Positions 11,006 through 17,609 of a stretch of 18,068 bases of DNA are shown piece by piece (positions within the stretch are counted from its first letter, which is position 1; each line of letters starts with the position of its first letter). The notes beneath the pieces were generated by a model. It was not told the origin of the DNA and made no database searches. It saw only the letters and a program-made list of their open reading frames with translations. The DNA comes from JAPSGM01 sp036556985 (lineage in GTDB: Bacteria; Chloroflexota; Limnocylindria; QHBO01), in NCBI GenBank assembly GCA_036556985.1, contig DATBIK010000059.1, forward strand, positions 1 through 18,068. Direction: 5' to 3'. The translations under genes and the position numbers were made by a program.

Positions 11006-11908
11006 ATGTCGCCGCTCGCCTTCGCCCGCTTCATCGGCTTCGCGGTGGTCCGCGCCTGGCAGGGCTTCTGGCGCAACGCGATGATGAGCCTGGCGGCGAC
11101 GGCCACCGTCATCCTCATGCTCGTCCTGCTGTCCGGCCTGTTCATCGTCATCGCCGGGCTGAACTCGGGGCTCGAGTTCATCGAGAACAAGGTCGGCGTC
11201 ACCGCCCGGCTGGTGGGCGGCCTGCCGGAGTCCCAGCGCAACGTGCTGATCGCCTATGCCGAGGGGCTGCCCGAGGTGGCATCGGTCGAGTACGTCAGCC
11301 CGGACGAGGCGATGGAACGCCTGCGCGAGGCCTATCGCGAGCGCGGCCAGATCCTGGACCTGGGCGGGGCGCAGATCAGCCTCTACGCCTCGATCGAGAT
11401 CTCGCTCGTCGACCCCGATGCCTCCGCGGCGGTGTCGGCGGCGCTCGAGGATCGGCCCGAGGTCGACCGCATCACCAGCCAGCAGGACCAGTACGACAAG
11501 CTGCTGAGCATCATCGGCGTCATCCGCACGGTGGGGATCGTGGCGCTCGTGCTGGTGGGGCTGGTCGTCCTGTTCATGATCGTGAACACGATCCGGATTG
11601 CGGTCTACTCGCGCGCGAACGAGATCGAGATCATGCGCCTGGTGGGCGCGTCCGACTCCTTCATCCGCTGGCCGTTCATCCTGGAGGGACTGCTGTGCGG
11701 CGTGGTGGGGGCCGCGGTCACGATCGTGCTCGTCGCGATCGTGTGGGACCCCATCCAGCCGGTCATGTACGAGGTCTTCCAGATGCCCACCGCGGTGAGC
11801 GAGCGCTTCCTGGCGACGCTGTCGGCGGTCGTGCTCGGCGCCGGGCTGGGGGTGAGCGCGCTCGGCAGCTGGATCAGCGTACGGTCCAACCTCTCGGCCG
11901 CCACCTAG
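11006..11908 (+). CDS. ftsX: Cell-division membrane protein FtsX
   Basis: Membrane partner of FtsE; its large extracellular loop couples ATP hydrolysis to activation of murein hydrolases. The 300-residue protein has the classic layout: a short cytoplasmic N-terminus, a first membrane helix at about 28-50, an extracellular domain at about 52-165 containing the VASVEYVSPDEAMERLRE block, then helices at about 168-196, 222-247 and 268-291. The cytoplasmic NEIEIMRLVGAS segment (206-217), which contacts FtsE, is conserved. GGGAG lies 9 bases before the ATG. No EnvC-type or NlpC/P60-type hydrolase gene is adjacent; the next gene is a protease. Confidence 0.95.
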   Translation: MSPLAFARFIGFAVVRAWQGFWRNAMMSLAATATVILMLVLLSGLFIVIAGLNSGLEFIENKVGVTARLVGGLPESQRNVLIAYAEGLPEVASVEYVSPDEAMERLREAYRERGQILDLGGAQISLYASIEISLVDPDASAAVSAALEDRPEVDRITSQQDQYDKLLSIIGVIRTVGIVALVLVGLVVLFMIVNTIRIAVYSRANEIEIMRLVGASDSFIRWPFILEGLLCGVVGAAVTIVLVAIVWDPIQPVMYEVFQMPTAVSERFLATLSAVVLGAGLGVSALGSWISVRSNLSAAT

Positions 11909-11982
11909 CGCCAGGGAGAGCGCTGCCGCCGAGCGTAAGCGAAACGTAATCGACCGGTAACCTGCCCGCCGTGACCCGATGC

Positions 11983-11988
11983 TAGACT
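11983..11988 (+). promoter_or_regulatory. -10 box of the ctpA promoter
   Basis: TAGACT within GCTAGACT ends 9 bases before the ATG of ctpA, so the expected transcript has a leader of only about 3 bases. There is no Shine-Dalgarno, consistent with leaderless translation. The 89-bp ftsX-ctpA gap shows no clear terminator or -35 box. Confidence 0.45.
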
Positions 11989-11997
11989 CGCCGCCCC

Positions 11998-13398
11998 ATG
12001 ACCGATCCGCACCCCGTGAGCACCCAGCCGCCGCTCATGCCCGCCGGCCCGGTGCGCCGGGCCTCGCCGCTCACCTGGGCCGTGTCGCTGGCGCTTGCGG
12101 CCCTCGTCGGCGCGCTCCTGTTCGTGGCCGGCTACCTCGCCGCGGGGGCGCGCGGGGCGGGCTCCTGCGCGGCGCCGACCGAGGAGTTCGCCGCCTTCTG
12201 CGAGGCGTACGAGCGCATCCAGGACCAGTACGTCGACGACCCCGACGAGGCGGATCTCGTGGAAGGCGCGATCGAGGGCATGTTCCAGGGCCTCGGCGAC
12301 CCGTTCAGCGGCTACATGTCGCCCGACGACTACGCGCGGGCGCAGGAGGACCTGTCCGGGCAGTTCTCCGGCATCGGCGCCGAGATGGGCGTGAAGAACC
12401 TCGAGGACCCGGAGGACCTCGAGGCCTGCGCCGCCTTCAGCGACGCCTGCGTGCTCGTCGTCGTCGCCCCGCTCCAGGACTCGCCGGCCGAGAAGGCCGG
12501 CCTCCAGCCGGGAGACATCGTCACCGCCGTCGACGGGGAGAGCGTCAGCGGCATGAGCCTGGACGACGCCATCCAGCGCGTGCGCGGCGAGGCCGGCACG
12601 GAGGTGACGCTCACCATTCGCCGCGGCGACGGGGAGCCGTTCGACCTCACCATCACCCGGGCCCAGATCCAGATGCGCGAGGTGACGAGCGAGGTCATCG
12701 CCGGCGGGCGGGTCGGCTACGTCGCGCTGCACGGCTTCTCCCGGGCGGCGGCGGACCAGCTGCACACGGCGATCGGCGAGCTGCTCGACGCAGGCGTCGA
12801 CGGGATCGTCTTCGACCTGCGCAACAACCCGGGCGGCTACATCGAGATCGCGAACCAGGTGGCCTCCGAGTTCATCGGCGACGGGACGGTCTTCATCCAG
12901 GAGTCGTCCGGCGACGAGGTGAAGGAGTGGACCGCGACCGACGAGGGCCTGGCCACAAGCCCCGAGCTGCCGGTGGTCGTGCTCGTGAACGGCGGCTCGG
13001 CCTCCGCCTCAGAGATCGTGGCGGCGGCGCTCAAGGAGCGCGAGCGGGCCACGATCGTGGGCCAGCCGACCTACGGCAAGAACACCGTCCAGGTATGGAC
13101 CGAGCTCGAGAACGGCGGCGGGGTGCGGATCACCGTGAGCCGATGGTTCACCCCCGACCATAACAGCGTGGCGCCCGACGGCGTCCAGCCGGACGAGGTC
13201 GTCGAGATCCCGGACGGCACGCCGCCGGAGCAGGACCTCTTCCTGGAGCGCGCGGTCGAGCTCATCACCGCGGGCCTCCAGCTCGTCGAGGAGGACGCCT
13301 CGCCCGCGGCGGTCGCGCCGATCGCGGTCACCCCGCTCGGCCCGCTCGGCCGACCGATCTCCTACGACCCCGGCGGCCAGCTGCGGGCGGCCGCCTAG
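11998..13398 (+). CDS. ctpA: Carboxy-terminal processing protease (S41 family, PDZ domain)
   Basis: A 466-residue serine protease that trims or degrades extracytoplasmic proteins by recognising their C-termini; CtpA/Prc homologues also control cell-wall hydrolases. Visible parts are a proline-rich cytoplasmic N-terminus, one membrane helix (about 26-50), a helical cap (61-125), a PDZ domain (about 150-220, with AEKAGLQPGDIVTAVDG), and the S41 catalytic core with FDLRNNPGG (272-280). The Ser/Lys dyad is Ser336 in GGSASASEI and Lys361 in PTYGKNTVQ, with Gln365 four residues on, the spacing seen in CtpB. A low-complexity alanine/proline tail ends the protein. It has its own promoter but follows ftsEX, suggesting a shared role in wall remodelling. 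Confidence 0.95.
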   Translation: MTDPHPVSTQPPLMPAGPVRRASPLTWAVSLALAALVGALLFVAGYLAAGARGAGSCAAPTEEFAAFCEAYERIQDQYVDDPDEADLVEGAIEGMFQGLGDPFSGYMSPDDYARAQEDLSGQFSGIGAEMGVKNLEDPEDLEACAAFSDACVLVVVAPLQDSPAEKAGLQPGDIVTAVDGESVSGMSLDDAIQRVRGEAGTEVTLTIRRGDGEPFDLTITRAQIQMREVTSEVIAGGRVGYVALHGFSRAAADQLHTAIGELLDAGVDGIVFDLRNNPGGYIEIANQVASEFIGDGTVFIQESSGDEVKEWTATDEGLATSPELPVVVLVNGGSASASEIVAAALKERERATIVGQPTYGKNTVQVWTELENGGGVRITVSRWFTPDHNSVAPDGVQPDEVVEIPDGTPPEQDLFLERAVELITAGLQLVEEDASPAAVAPIAVTPLGPLGRPISYDPGGQLRAAA

Positions 13399-13405
13399 GC
13401 ACCCG

Positions 13406-13435
13406 TTGCGCGCCGGCGGTCGGTGCTGCTAGCAT
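13406..13435 (+). promoter_or_regulatory. Promoter of the leader unit before smpB
   Basis: TTGCGC (13406-13411), an 18-bp spacer and TAGCAT (13430-13435). It lies just after the ctpA stop and would start a transcript near 13442, immediately before a strong ribosome-binding site. Confidence 0.45.
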
Positions 13436-13446
13436 CGCCGGCAACG

Positions 13447-13505
13447 AAAGGAGGTGGTGTGCAGTGAGTAGTTCCTGTCACGCCACCACCGAGGCGGTGC
13501 GCTAA
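13447..13505 (+). CDS. Candidate 13-residue leader peptide with strong ribosome-binding site
   Basis: AAAGGAGGTG (13447-13456), complementary to the full anti-Shine-Dalgarno of 16S rRNA, stands 7 bases before GTG 13464. From there a reading frame encodes MSSSCHATTEAVR and stops with TAA at 13503-13505. It is the strongest ribosome site in the window, yet the only frame it serves is this tiny one. The ribosome site can pair with CACCACC (13484-13490, against GGTGGTG 13453-13459) or with CACCTC (13508-13513, against GAGGTG 13451-13456). This suggests alternative structures, as in leader-peptide attenuators. The coding status is inferred from the ribosome site only. Confidence 0.45.
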
Positions 13506-13532
13506 CTCACCTCTCGCGTGGTAGCGTCGGAG

Positions 13533-13558
13533 GAGCCGGCCGATACGGCCGGCTCTTT
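13533..13558 (+). terminator. Factor-independent terminator between the leader peptide and smpB
   Basis: GAGCCGGCCG and CGGCCGGCTC form a perfect 10-bp stem around ATA, followed by TTT. It lies 28 bases after the leader-peptide stop and 39 bases before the smpB ATG. Termination here would separate smpB from both ctpA and the leader promoter unless it is conditional. The T-run is short. Confidence 0.65.
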
Positions 13559-13597
13559 CCATGTCCGCCTCCCGGGACCGATCATGCCCATGGACCG

Positions 13598-14059
13598 ATG
13601 ACCGAGCACACCGTTGCCGTCAACCGCAGAGCGCGCCACGACTACGCCATCGAGGACACCCTCGAGGCGGGCCTCGTGCTGACCGGGACGGAGATCAAGT
13701 CAATCCGGGCCGGCCGCGCCAACCTGGCCGAGGCCTACGCCCGCATCGAGCGCGGCGAGGCGTGGCTCATCGGCGCCCACATCGCGCCATACGAACAGGG
13801 CAACCGGAACAACCACGAGCCGACGCGCACCCGCAAGCTGCTGCTCCATCGGGACCAGATCGCCGAGCTCATCGGGAAGACGCAGGCCAAGGGCTTCACC
13901 CTCGTCCCGCTGCGGCTCTACATCCGCGACGGGCTGGCGAAGCTGGAGGTCGGCATCGCCCGCGGCAAGAAGGCGCACGACAAGCGCCGGACCATCGCCG
14001 AGCGGGACATGCGCCGCGAGCTGGAGCGCGAGGCCAAGGAAGCCCGCATCAAGCTCTGA
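13598..14059 (+). CDS. smpB: SsrA-binding protein SmpB
   Basis: Partner of tmRNA in trans-translation: it carries tmRNA into stalled ribosomes, and its C-terminal tail mimics the missing mRNA. The 153-residue protein shows the OB-fold landmarks: RRARHDYAIEDTLEAGLVL, then GTEIKSIRAGRANLAEAYA, the central NNHEPTRTRKLLLH, and AKGFTLVPLRLYI. The basic tail carries the KKAHDKR motif needed on the ribosome. ATG 13598 gives the standard N-terminus. There is no clear promoter between the terminator at 13533-13558 and the start, so expression may depend on read-through. The tmRNA gene itself is 3.2 kb downstream. Confidence 0.97.
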   Translation: MTEHTVAVNRRARHDYAIEDTLEAGLVLTGTEIKSIRAGRANLAEAYARIERGEAWLIGAHIAPYEQGNRNNHEPTRTRKLLLHRDQIAELIGKTQAKGFTLVPLRLYIRDGLAKLEVGIARGKKAHDKRRTIAERDMRRELEREAKEARIKL

Positions 14060-14093
14060 GCCGAGGCCGCCGCGGCTGACGAAAGTACGGCCC

Positions 14094-14107
14094 GGGTCAG
14101 GGGTCAG
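14094..14107 (+). repeat. Tandem GGGTCAG repeat before the Tad genes
   Basis: GGGTCAG occurs twice in direct succession in the 101-bp gap between smpB and the first TadE-like gene. It could be a binding site with direct half-sites, but is short enough to be chance. Confidence 0.25.
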
Positions 14108-14123
14108 GACCACCTCTTTGTCA

Positions 14124-14152
14124 TGGACCCGGCAAGGTCGCCAGCGTATGGT
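14124..14152 (+). promoter_or_regulatory. Possible promoter of the TadE/TadG genes
   Basis: TGGACC (14124-14129), a 17-bp spacer and TATGGT (14147-14152) each match four of six consensus bases. The -10 ends 8 bases before GTG 14161, the same short distance seen at secA and ctpA. Confidence 0.3.
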
Positions 14153-14160
14153 CGCGGCCA

Positions 14161-14838
14161 GTGGACAGCCCGAGCCGGCCGAACTTCGGCCACCCCCGAT
14201 CCAGCGCGTGGTGGGACCCCCGCCGGTTGGCGCGGGCGCTTCGGTGCGGTCGGTCGCAGCCGGCCGTGCGGGGGCAGGCAGCGGTCGAGTTCATCCTCGT
14301 CTTCCCGCTCTTCCTCTTCCTCCTCATCGCGATCATCGAATTCGCGTTCGCCTTCAGCACGCTGAACGCGCTGAGCTTCGCGGCCCGGGACGTCGCCCGC
14401 GTGGGCGTCGAGGGCGGCGATCGGCAGGGAACCGACTGCAGCATGCTCCAGGGGCTGGAGGGCACCTTCGGCGCCACCTCCGACCGGTCGGGCATAGCCC
14501 AGGTGGAGATCTTCTGGTCCGACGACGCCGGCAACGTGCTGCACGGCGCGCGCAACGTGTACCTGCGCGGTGGCAGCCTGAGCTGCACGACCGTCAAGGG
14601 AGACAGCGTCACCCTGCCGTACACGCTCCAGGCCGGGTCGACGTACCCCGAGAACCAGCGCTGCACGGTCCTGGCGGGGTGCGACGCCCTCACGCCGGCG
14701 CATCCCGGCGTCGACACCCTGGGGGTGCGAATCACCTACGACTACCGCTGGAAGACGCCGCTTGCTGGCCTGCTGCAGATGGCACCCGCCCTCACGTTCC
14801 AGGCGGATCAGCAGATGCGCATCGAGCCGGTCCTGTGA
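14161..14838 (+). CDS. TadE-like pilus/secretion protein (first copy)
   Basis: A pseudopilin-like membrane protein of the TadE family, part of or associated with Flp (tight adherence) pilus assembly. A basic leader of 38 residues ends at Gly38 and is followed by QAAVEF and a hydrophobic helix (about 41-62, FILVFPLFLFLLIAIIEFAF). Glutamate is at +5 after the glycine, as in prepilin-peptidase substrates. The remaining 160 residues form an extracytoplasmic domain with four cysteines. GTG 14161 gives 225 residues; GTG 14266 would give a minimal leader (VRGQ) and is a real alternative. The stop overlaps the next start (GTGA). No Tad ATPase or Flp pilin gene is in the window. Confidence 0.85.
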   Translation: MDSPSRPNFGHPRSSAWWDPRRLARALRCGRSQPAVRGQAAVEFILVFPLFLFLLIAIIEFAFAFSTLNALSFAARDVARVGVEGGDRQGTDCSMLQGLEGTFGATSDRSGIAQVEIFWSDDAGNVLHGARNVYLRGGSLSCTTVKGDSVTLPYTLQAGSTYPENQRCTVLAGCDALTPAHPGVDTLGVRITYDYRWKTPLAGLLQMAPALTFQADQQMRIEPVL

Positions 14839-15446
14839 GTCGCCTCGGCCGCCAGCGTCCGCGACCGTTCCCCGATGCCGGCAGCGGGCGAGACCCGCGC
14901 GGCCAGAGCCTCGTGGAGTTCGCGGTCATCCTGCCGCTGCTGCTGCTCCTCATCCTGGGCGCCGTCGAGTTCGGCTTCGTGTTCAACCACCACCTGACGC
15001 TCGAGTACGCGACGCGGGAGGGCGCACGCGTCGGCGCGTCGCTGGCCGACGGAAGCGACTCGATCGCGTGCGCCGACGTCGACACCGCCATCGTGGCGGC
15101 GGTGGACCGCGTGCTGACCAGCAGCGGTTCGCCGGTGGAGGTCGACGAGGTGAGCGAGATCCGGATCTACCGCGCCGACGCCGCCGGCAACCCGATCGGC
15201 CTGCTGTCGAACGCCTGGACCTACACGCCCGGGGCCGGGCCGCCGGTCGACGGCGTCCCCATCGACTTCTCGCCGGGGCCGGTCGGGTGGCCGGCCTGCA
15301 GCCGCAGCAACCTCCAGCCCGTCGACTCGCTGGGGGTGAGCCTCACGTACACGTACCGCCTGCGAACGCCGTTCGCCAACCTCCTCGGCTTGGGCACGCT
15401 GCCGATGTCGGACCGGACGGTCATGGCGCTCAACCCGGACGAGTGA
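14835..15446 (+). CDS. TadE-like pilus/secretion protein (second copy)
   Basis: A 203-residue TadE-family protein with a basic, proline-rich leader ending at Gly23, then QSLVEF with glutamate at +5 and a hydrophobic helix (about 26-48, FAVILPLLLLLILGAVEFGF). The extracytoplasmic part contains LEYATREGARVGAS, common in the family, and two cysteines. Both TadE-like proteins end with similar blocks (DTLGVRITYDYRWKTP in the first, DSLGVSLTYTYRLRTP here), so they look like diverged tandem duplicates. Translation is coupled to the first copy by GTGA and the next gene starts 5 bases after the stop. Confidence 0.87.
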   Translation: MSRLGRQRPRPFPDAGSGRDPRGQSLVEFAVILPLLLLLILGAVEFGFVFNHHLTLEYATREGARVGASLADGSDSIACADVDTAIVAAVDRVLTSSGSPVEVDEVSEIRIYRADAAGNPIGLLSNAWTYTPGAGPPVDGVPIDFSPGPVGWPACSRSNLQPVDSLGVSLTYTYRLRTPFANLLGLGTLPMSDRTVMALNPDE

Positions 15447-15451
15447 GACCG

Positions 15452-17155
15452 ATGAACGCACCGCGAGGGCAGATCCTCGTCATCACCGGCGGCATCCTCG
15501 CCATCCTCATCGCCCTGGTCGGGCTCGTCATCGACCTCGGCTGGTACCAGGACAACGTCCTGCGCGTCCAGCGGGCGGCGGATGCCGCCGCGCTCGCGGG
15601 GGTCGTCGAGCTCCCCGCGGACGCGCCGCAGGCCTACACGTTGGCCCGGGGCGAGGCGACGAAGAACGGCTACCAGCATGGCGCCGGGCCGACGGTGGTG
15701 ACCCCGCAGCAGGATGCGAGCAACCCTCGCCGCCTCAACGTGACAATCACCACCCAGATCGACACGTTCTTCATGCGCGTGGTCGGCTTCCACACGCTGA
15801 ACATCACCCGCACCGCGAGCGCGGAGTACATCCGCCCGATCCCGATGGGCAGCCCGCTGAACTACTACGGCGTGTACCGCCTCTGCCGCGTGAGCGGAAG
15901 CTCCATCAGCTGCCCGAACATCACCGGCGCGACCGGGGGGACGTTGTCCTCGCAGGGATTCTTCGGCGCGATCGAGGGCCAGGGCGCGAACCGATCGACC
16001 GGCGATGCCTACGCGACCGGCTACAACCCGCGGCCCAGCGTGAACGCGGAGTACGACCCGCAGGGCTACGACTATGAGATCGAGGTCCCACAGGACGGCG
16101 GAGCGGTCTACGTCTTCGACCCCACGTTCTGCGCGACGACGTCGGGGCCGGGCGGCGGCCACCTCGGCACGGGAGACCACTGGATCAACAGCGGCAGTGT
16201 GAATGCCGAGCCGGTATCGACCTACTACCGCCTGTGGAACACGCAGGGGACGGTGAGCATCGCCGACGACACGCGGGCCGACTCGGTGAGCGACGACGGG
16301 CTGTTCGTGAACGAGTACCACGTGGACAAGAGCAGCGCCTACTCCCAGGCCAGCTCGGCGGGTGGCGCGGACGACAACTTCGCCGACGGCAGGGAGCCCG
16401 GCACGAATGGCACACCCACCCCGGCCGACTGCCGGCAGGGCGCCACGTCGAACACGAGCGAGGGCCGCTACTGGCACAACCGCTGGTGGCCGATCGCCAC
16501 CGGCCTGTCGGCAGGGACGTACCGTCTGCAGGTGATGACCACCGACCCGTCGAACCCGACCGCGAACCAGAACGAGATGCACGAGAACATGTGGTCGATC
16601 CAGGTCGTCGCGGGCGGCAACCCGAAGGTCTACGGCCTCGGACGGATGGTCTCCTACGCGAATATCCAGGCCGGCCAGCAGGAGTTCTTCCTGGCCCAGA
16701 TCGACCGCGCGGCGGGGGCCGGCAAGACGCTGGAGATCACCCTCTTCGATCCCGGCGACGTGGGCGACAAGGCCTGGCTTCAGATCCTGTCTCCTGACGG
16801 CGACGTCTACACGCCCGCCACCATGGACTACGTCGCCGACGGGAATGCCGCAGCCGGGCACCAGAGCGGCAACGACGTGACGTGCATCCAGACCTACGGC
16901 AACGGAACCGGCATCGCTCCGCCTGCGGGATGCCCGAACTACACCAGCGGCGGCCAGTTCTACCAGAACTCGTGGATCACCATCTCCATTCCGCTCCCGG
17001 CCGACTACGGTGCCGCCGGCCTCACCCCACCCGATCCTGATAATCCGCGCAACGAGCCGGGATGGTGGAAGATCCGCTACACGGTGAACAGCGGTAACGA
17101 CACCACCACCTGGTCGGTGGCCATCCGCGGCAACCCGGTCCATCTCGTCCCCTGA
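15452..17155 (+). CDS. TadG-like pilus assembly protein with large extracellular domain
   Basis: A 567-residue protein. The N-terminus MNAPRGQILVITGGILAIL is a typical TadG-like start: a very short basic leader, then a single membrane helix (about 8-30). It is followed by the family's helical DxxWYQDNVLRVQRAADAAALAG block and a first beta domain up to about residue 130, ending in RTASAEY. The remaining 430 residues are secreted, rich in glycine, asparagine, serine, threonine and aromatic residues, with scattered cysteines and beta-sandwich-like blocks such as KTLEITLFDPGDVGDKAWLQ. This surface region is not recognised beyond resembling adhesin-like extensions. The protein lacks glutamate at +5, so it is probably anchored rather than processed like TadE. 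Confidence 0.82.
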   Translation: MNAPRGQILVITGGILAILIALVGLVIDLGWYQDNVLRVQRAADAAALAGVVELPADAPQAYTLARGEATKNGYQHGAGPTVVTPQQDASNPRRLNVTITTQIDTFFMRVVGFHTLNITRTASAEYIRPIPMGSPLNYYGVYRLCRVSGSSISCPNITGATGGTLSSQGFFGAIEGQGANRSTGDAYATGYNPRPSVNAEYDPQGYDYEIEVPQDGGAVYVFDPTFCATTSGPGGGHLGTGDHWINSGSVNAEPVSTYYRLWNTQGTVSIADDTRADSVSDDGLFVNEYHVDKSSAYSQASSAGGADDNFADGREPGTNGTPTPADCRQGATSNTSEGRYWHNRWWPIATGLSAGTYRLQVMTTDPSNPTANQNEMHENMWSIQVVAGGNPKVYGLGRMVSYANIQAGQQEFFLAQIDRAAGAGKTLEITLFDPGDVGDKAWLQILSPDGDVYTPATMDYVADGNAAAGHQSGNDVTCIQTYGNGTGIAPPAGCPNYTSGGQFYQNSWITISIPLPADYGAAGLTPPDPDNPRNEPGWWKIRYTVNSGNDTTTWSVAIRGNPVHLVP

Positions 17156-17193
17156 CGCGCCCGAACTCGGGACGAACTCAAACCGCACAGGCG

Positions 17194-17222
17194 TTCACAT
17201 CGGCCGTCCCGGGTGGTAGAAT
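17194..17222 (+). promoter_or_regulatory. Promoter of ssrA
   Basis: -35 TTCACA (five of six consensus bases), a 17-bp spacer and -10 TAGAAT. This is the best sigma-70-type promoter in the window. Transcription should start near 17229, about 14 bases before the mature tmRNA 5' end, leaving a short precursor to be trimmed by RNase P. Confidence 0.75.
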
Positions 17223-17242
17223 GGAGCGGTCAATCGGTTCGT

Positions 17243-17604
17243 GGGGATGTCAGGTTTCGACAGTGCCCAGGAACCGGGAACTGCAGGTCGAGGTCGCCCG
17301 CATGGCCTCGTTAAACCGCGGGCAAGCCAGCAACTGGCAATCGTCAAGTTGCTCTCGCCGCTTAGTCGGTGAGCATCGCGGTCGTCCCCCCTCCCCGGAC
17401 GGCCAAGATGTCATCAGGGGAGGTGCGGCGTCGCCGACTCCGGTGAGCGGCGTCAAAGAGCCGAAAGGCGCCACCGGATAGCGAACGGAGCACCCCGCCG
17501 GTCGGGGGCCCGATAGCGAAGCGCAAGTAGGCCGGATACACCTGTAGCACGTTCCCGGCAACTCGGTTCTGGACGGGGAGTTCGATTCTCCCCCATCTCC
17601 ACCA
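17243..17604 (+). ncRNA. ssrA: Transfer-messenger RNA (tmRNA)
   Basis: tmRNA rescues stalled ribosomes together with SmpB and tags the unfinished protein for degradation. The tRNA-like ends are clear. The 5' end GGGGATGTCAGGTTTCGACAG pairs through GGGGATG with CATCTCC at 17594-17600. The T arm is GGGGA-GTTCGATTC-TCCCC, just before it, and ACCA at 17601-17604 includes an encoded CCA. The internal reading frame lies at 17321-17365, after GTTAAACCGC. Between the tag stop and the T arm is a region that can hold the usual pseudoknots. The mature length of 362 bases is normal. The next gene, on the other strand, ends only 5 bases away. Confidence 0.96.
17321..17365 (+). other. tmRNA proteolysis-tag reading frame
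   Basis: Fourteen codons and TAG encode GKPATGNRQVALAA. With the alanine carried by tmRNA, the predicted tag is AGKPATGNRQVALAA. The AGK start and the VALAA end match the B. subtilis tag, and the ALAA tail is the ClpXP signal. The frame was chosen because it alone ends in ALAA-stop. Confidence 0.9.
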
Positions 17605-17609
17605 ATTCC

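Noticed and set aside
14118..14365. Other frames starting at ATG 14123 or ATG 14148 before the first TadE-like gene
   Set aside because: They are in different frames from the QAAVEF membrane helix and code for low-complexity sequence.
15221..17188. A 655-codon minus-strand frame opposite the TadG-like gene
   Set aside because: Composition dominated by Val, Arg, Gly and Ala with no domain; the plus strand encodes a membrane-anchored TadG-like protein with a proper N-terminus.
17221..17481. An 86-codon plus-strand frame within the ssrA region
   Set aside because: The stretch is tmRNA, with clear acceptor stem, T arm, CCA end and tag frame; the longer frame is chance.
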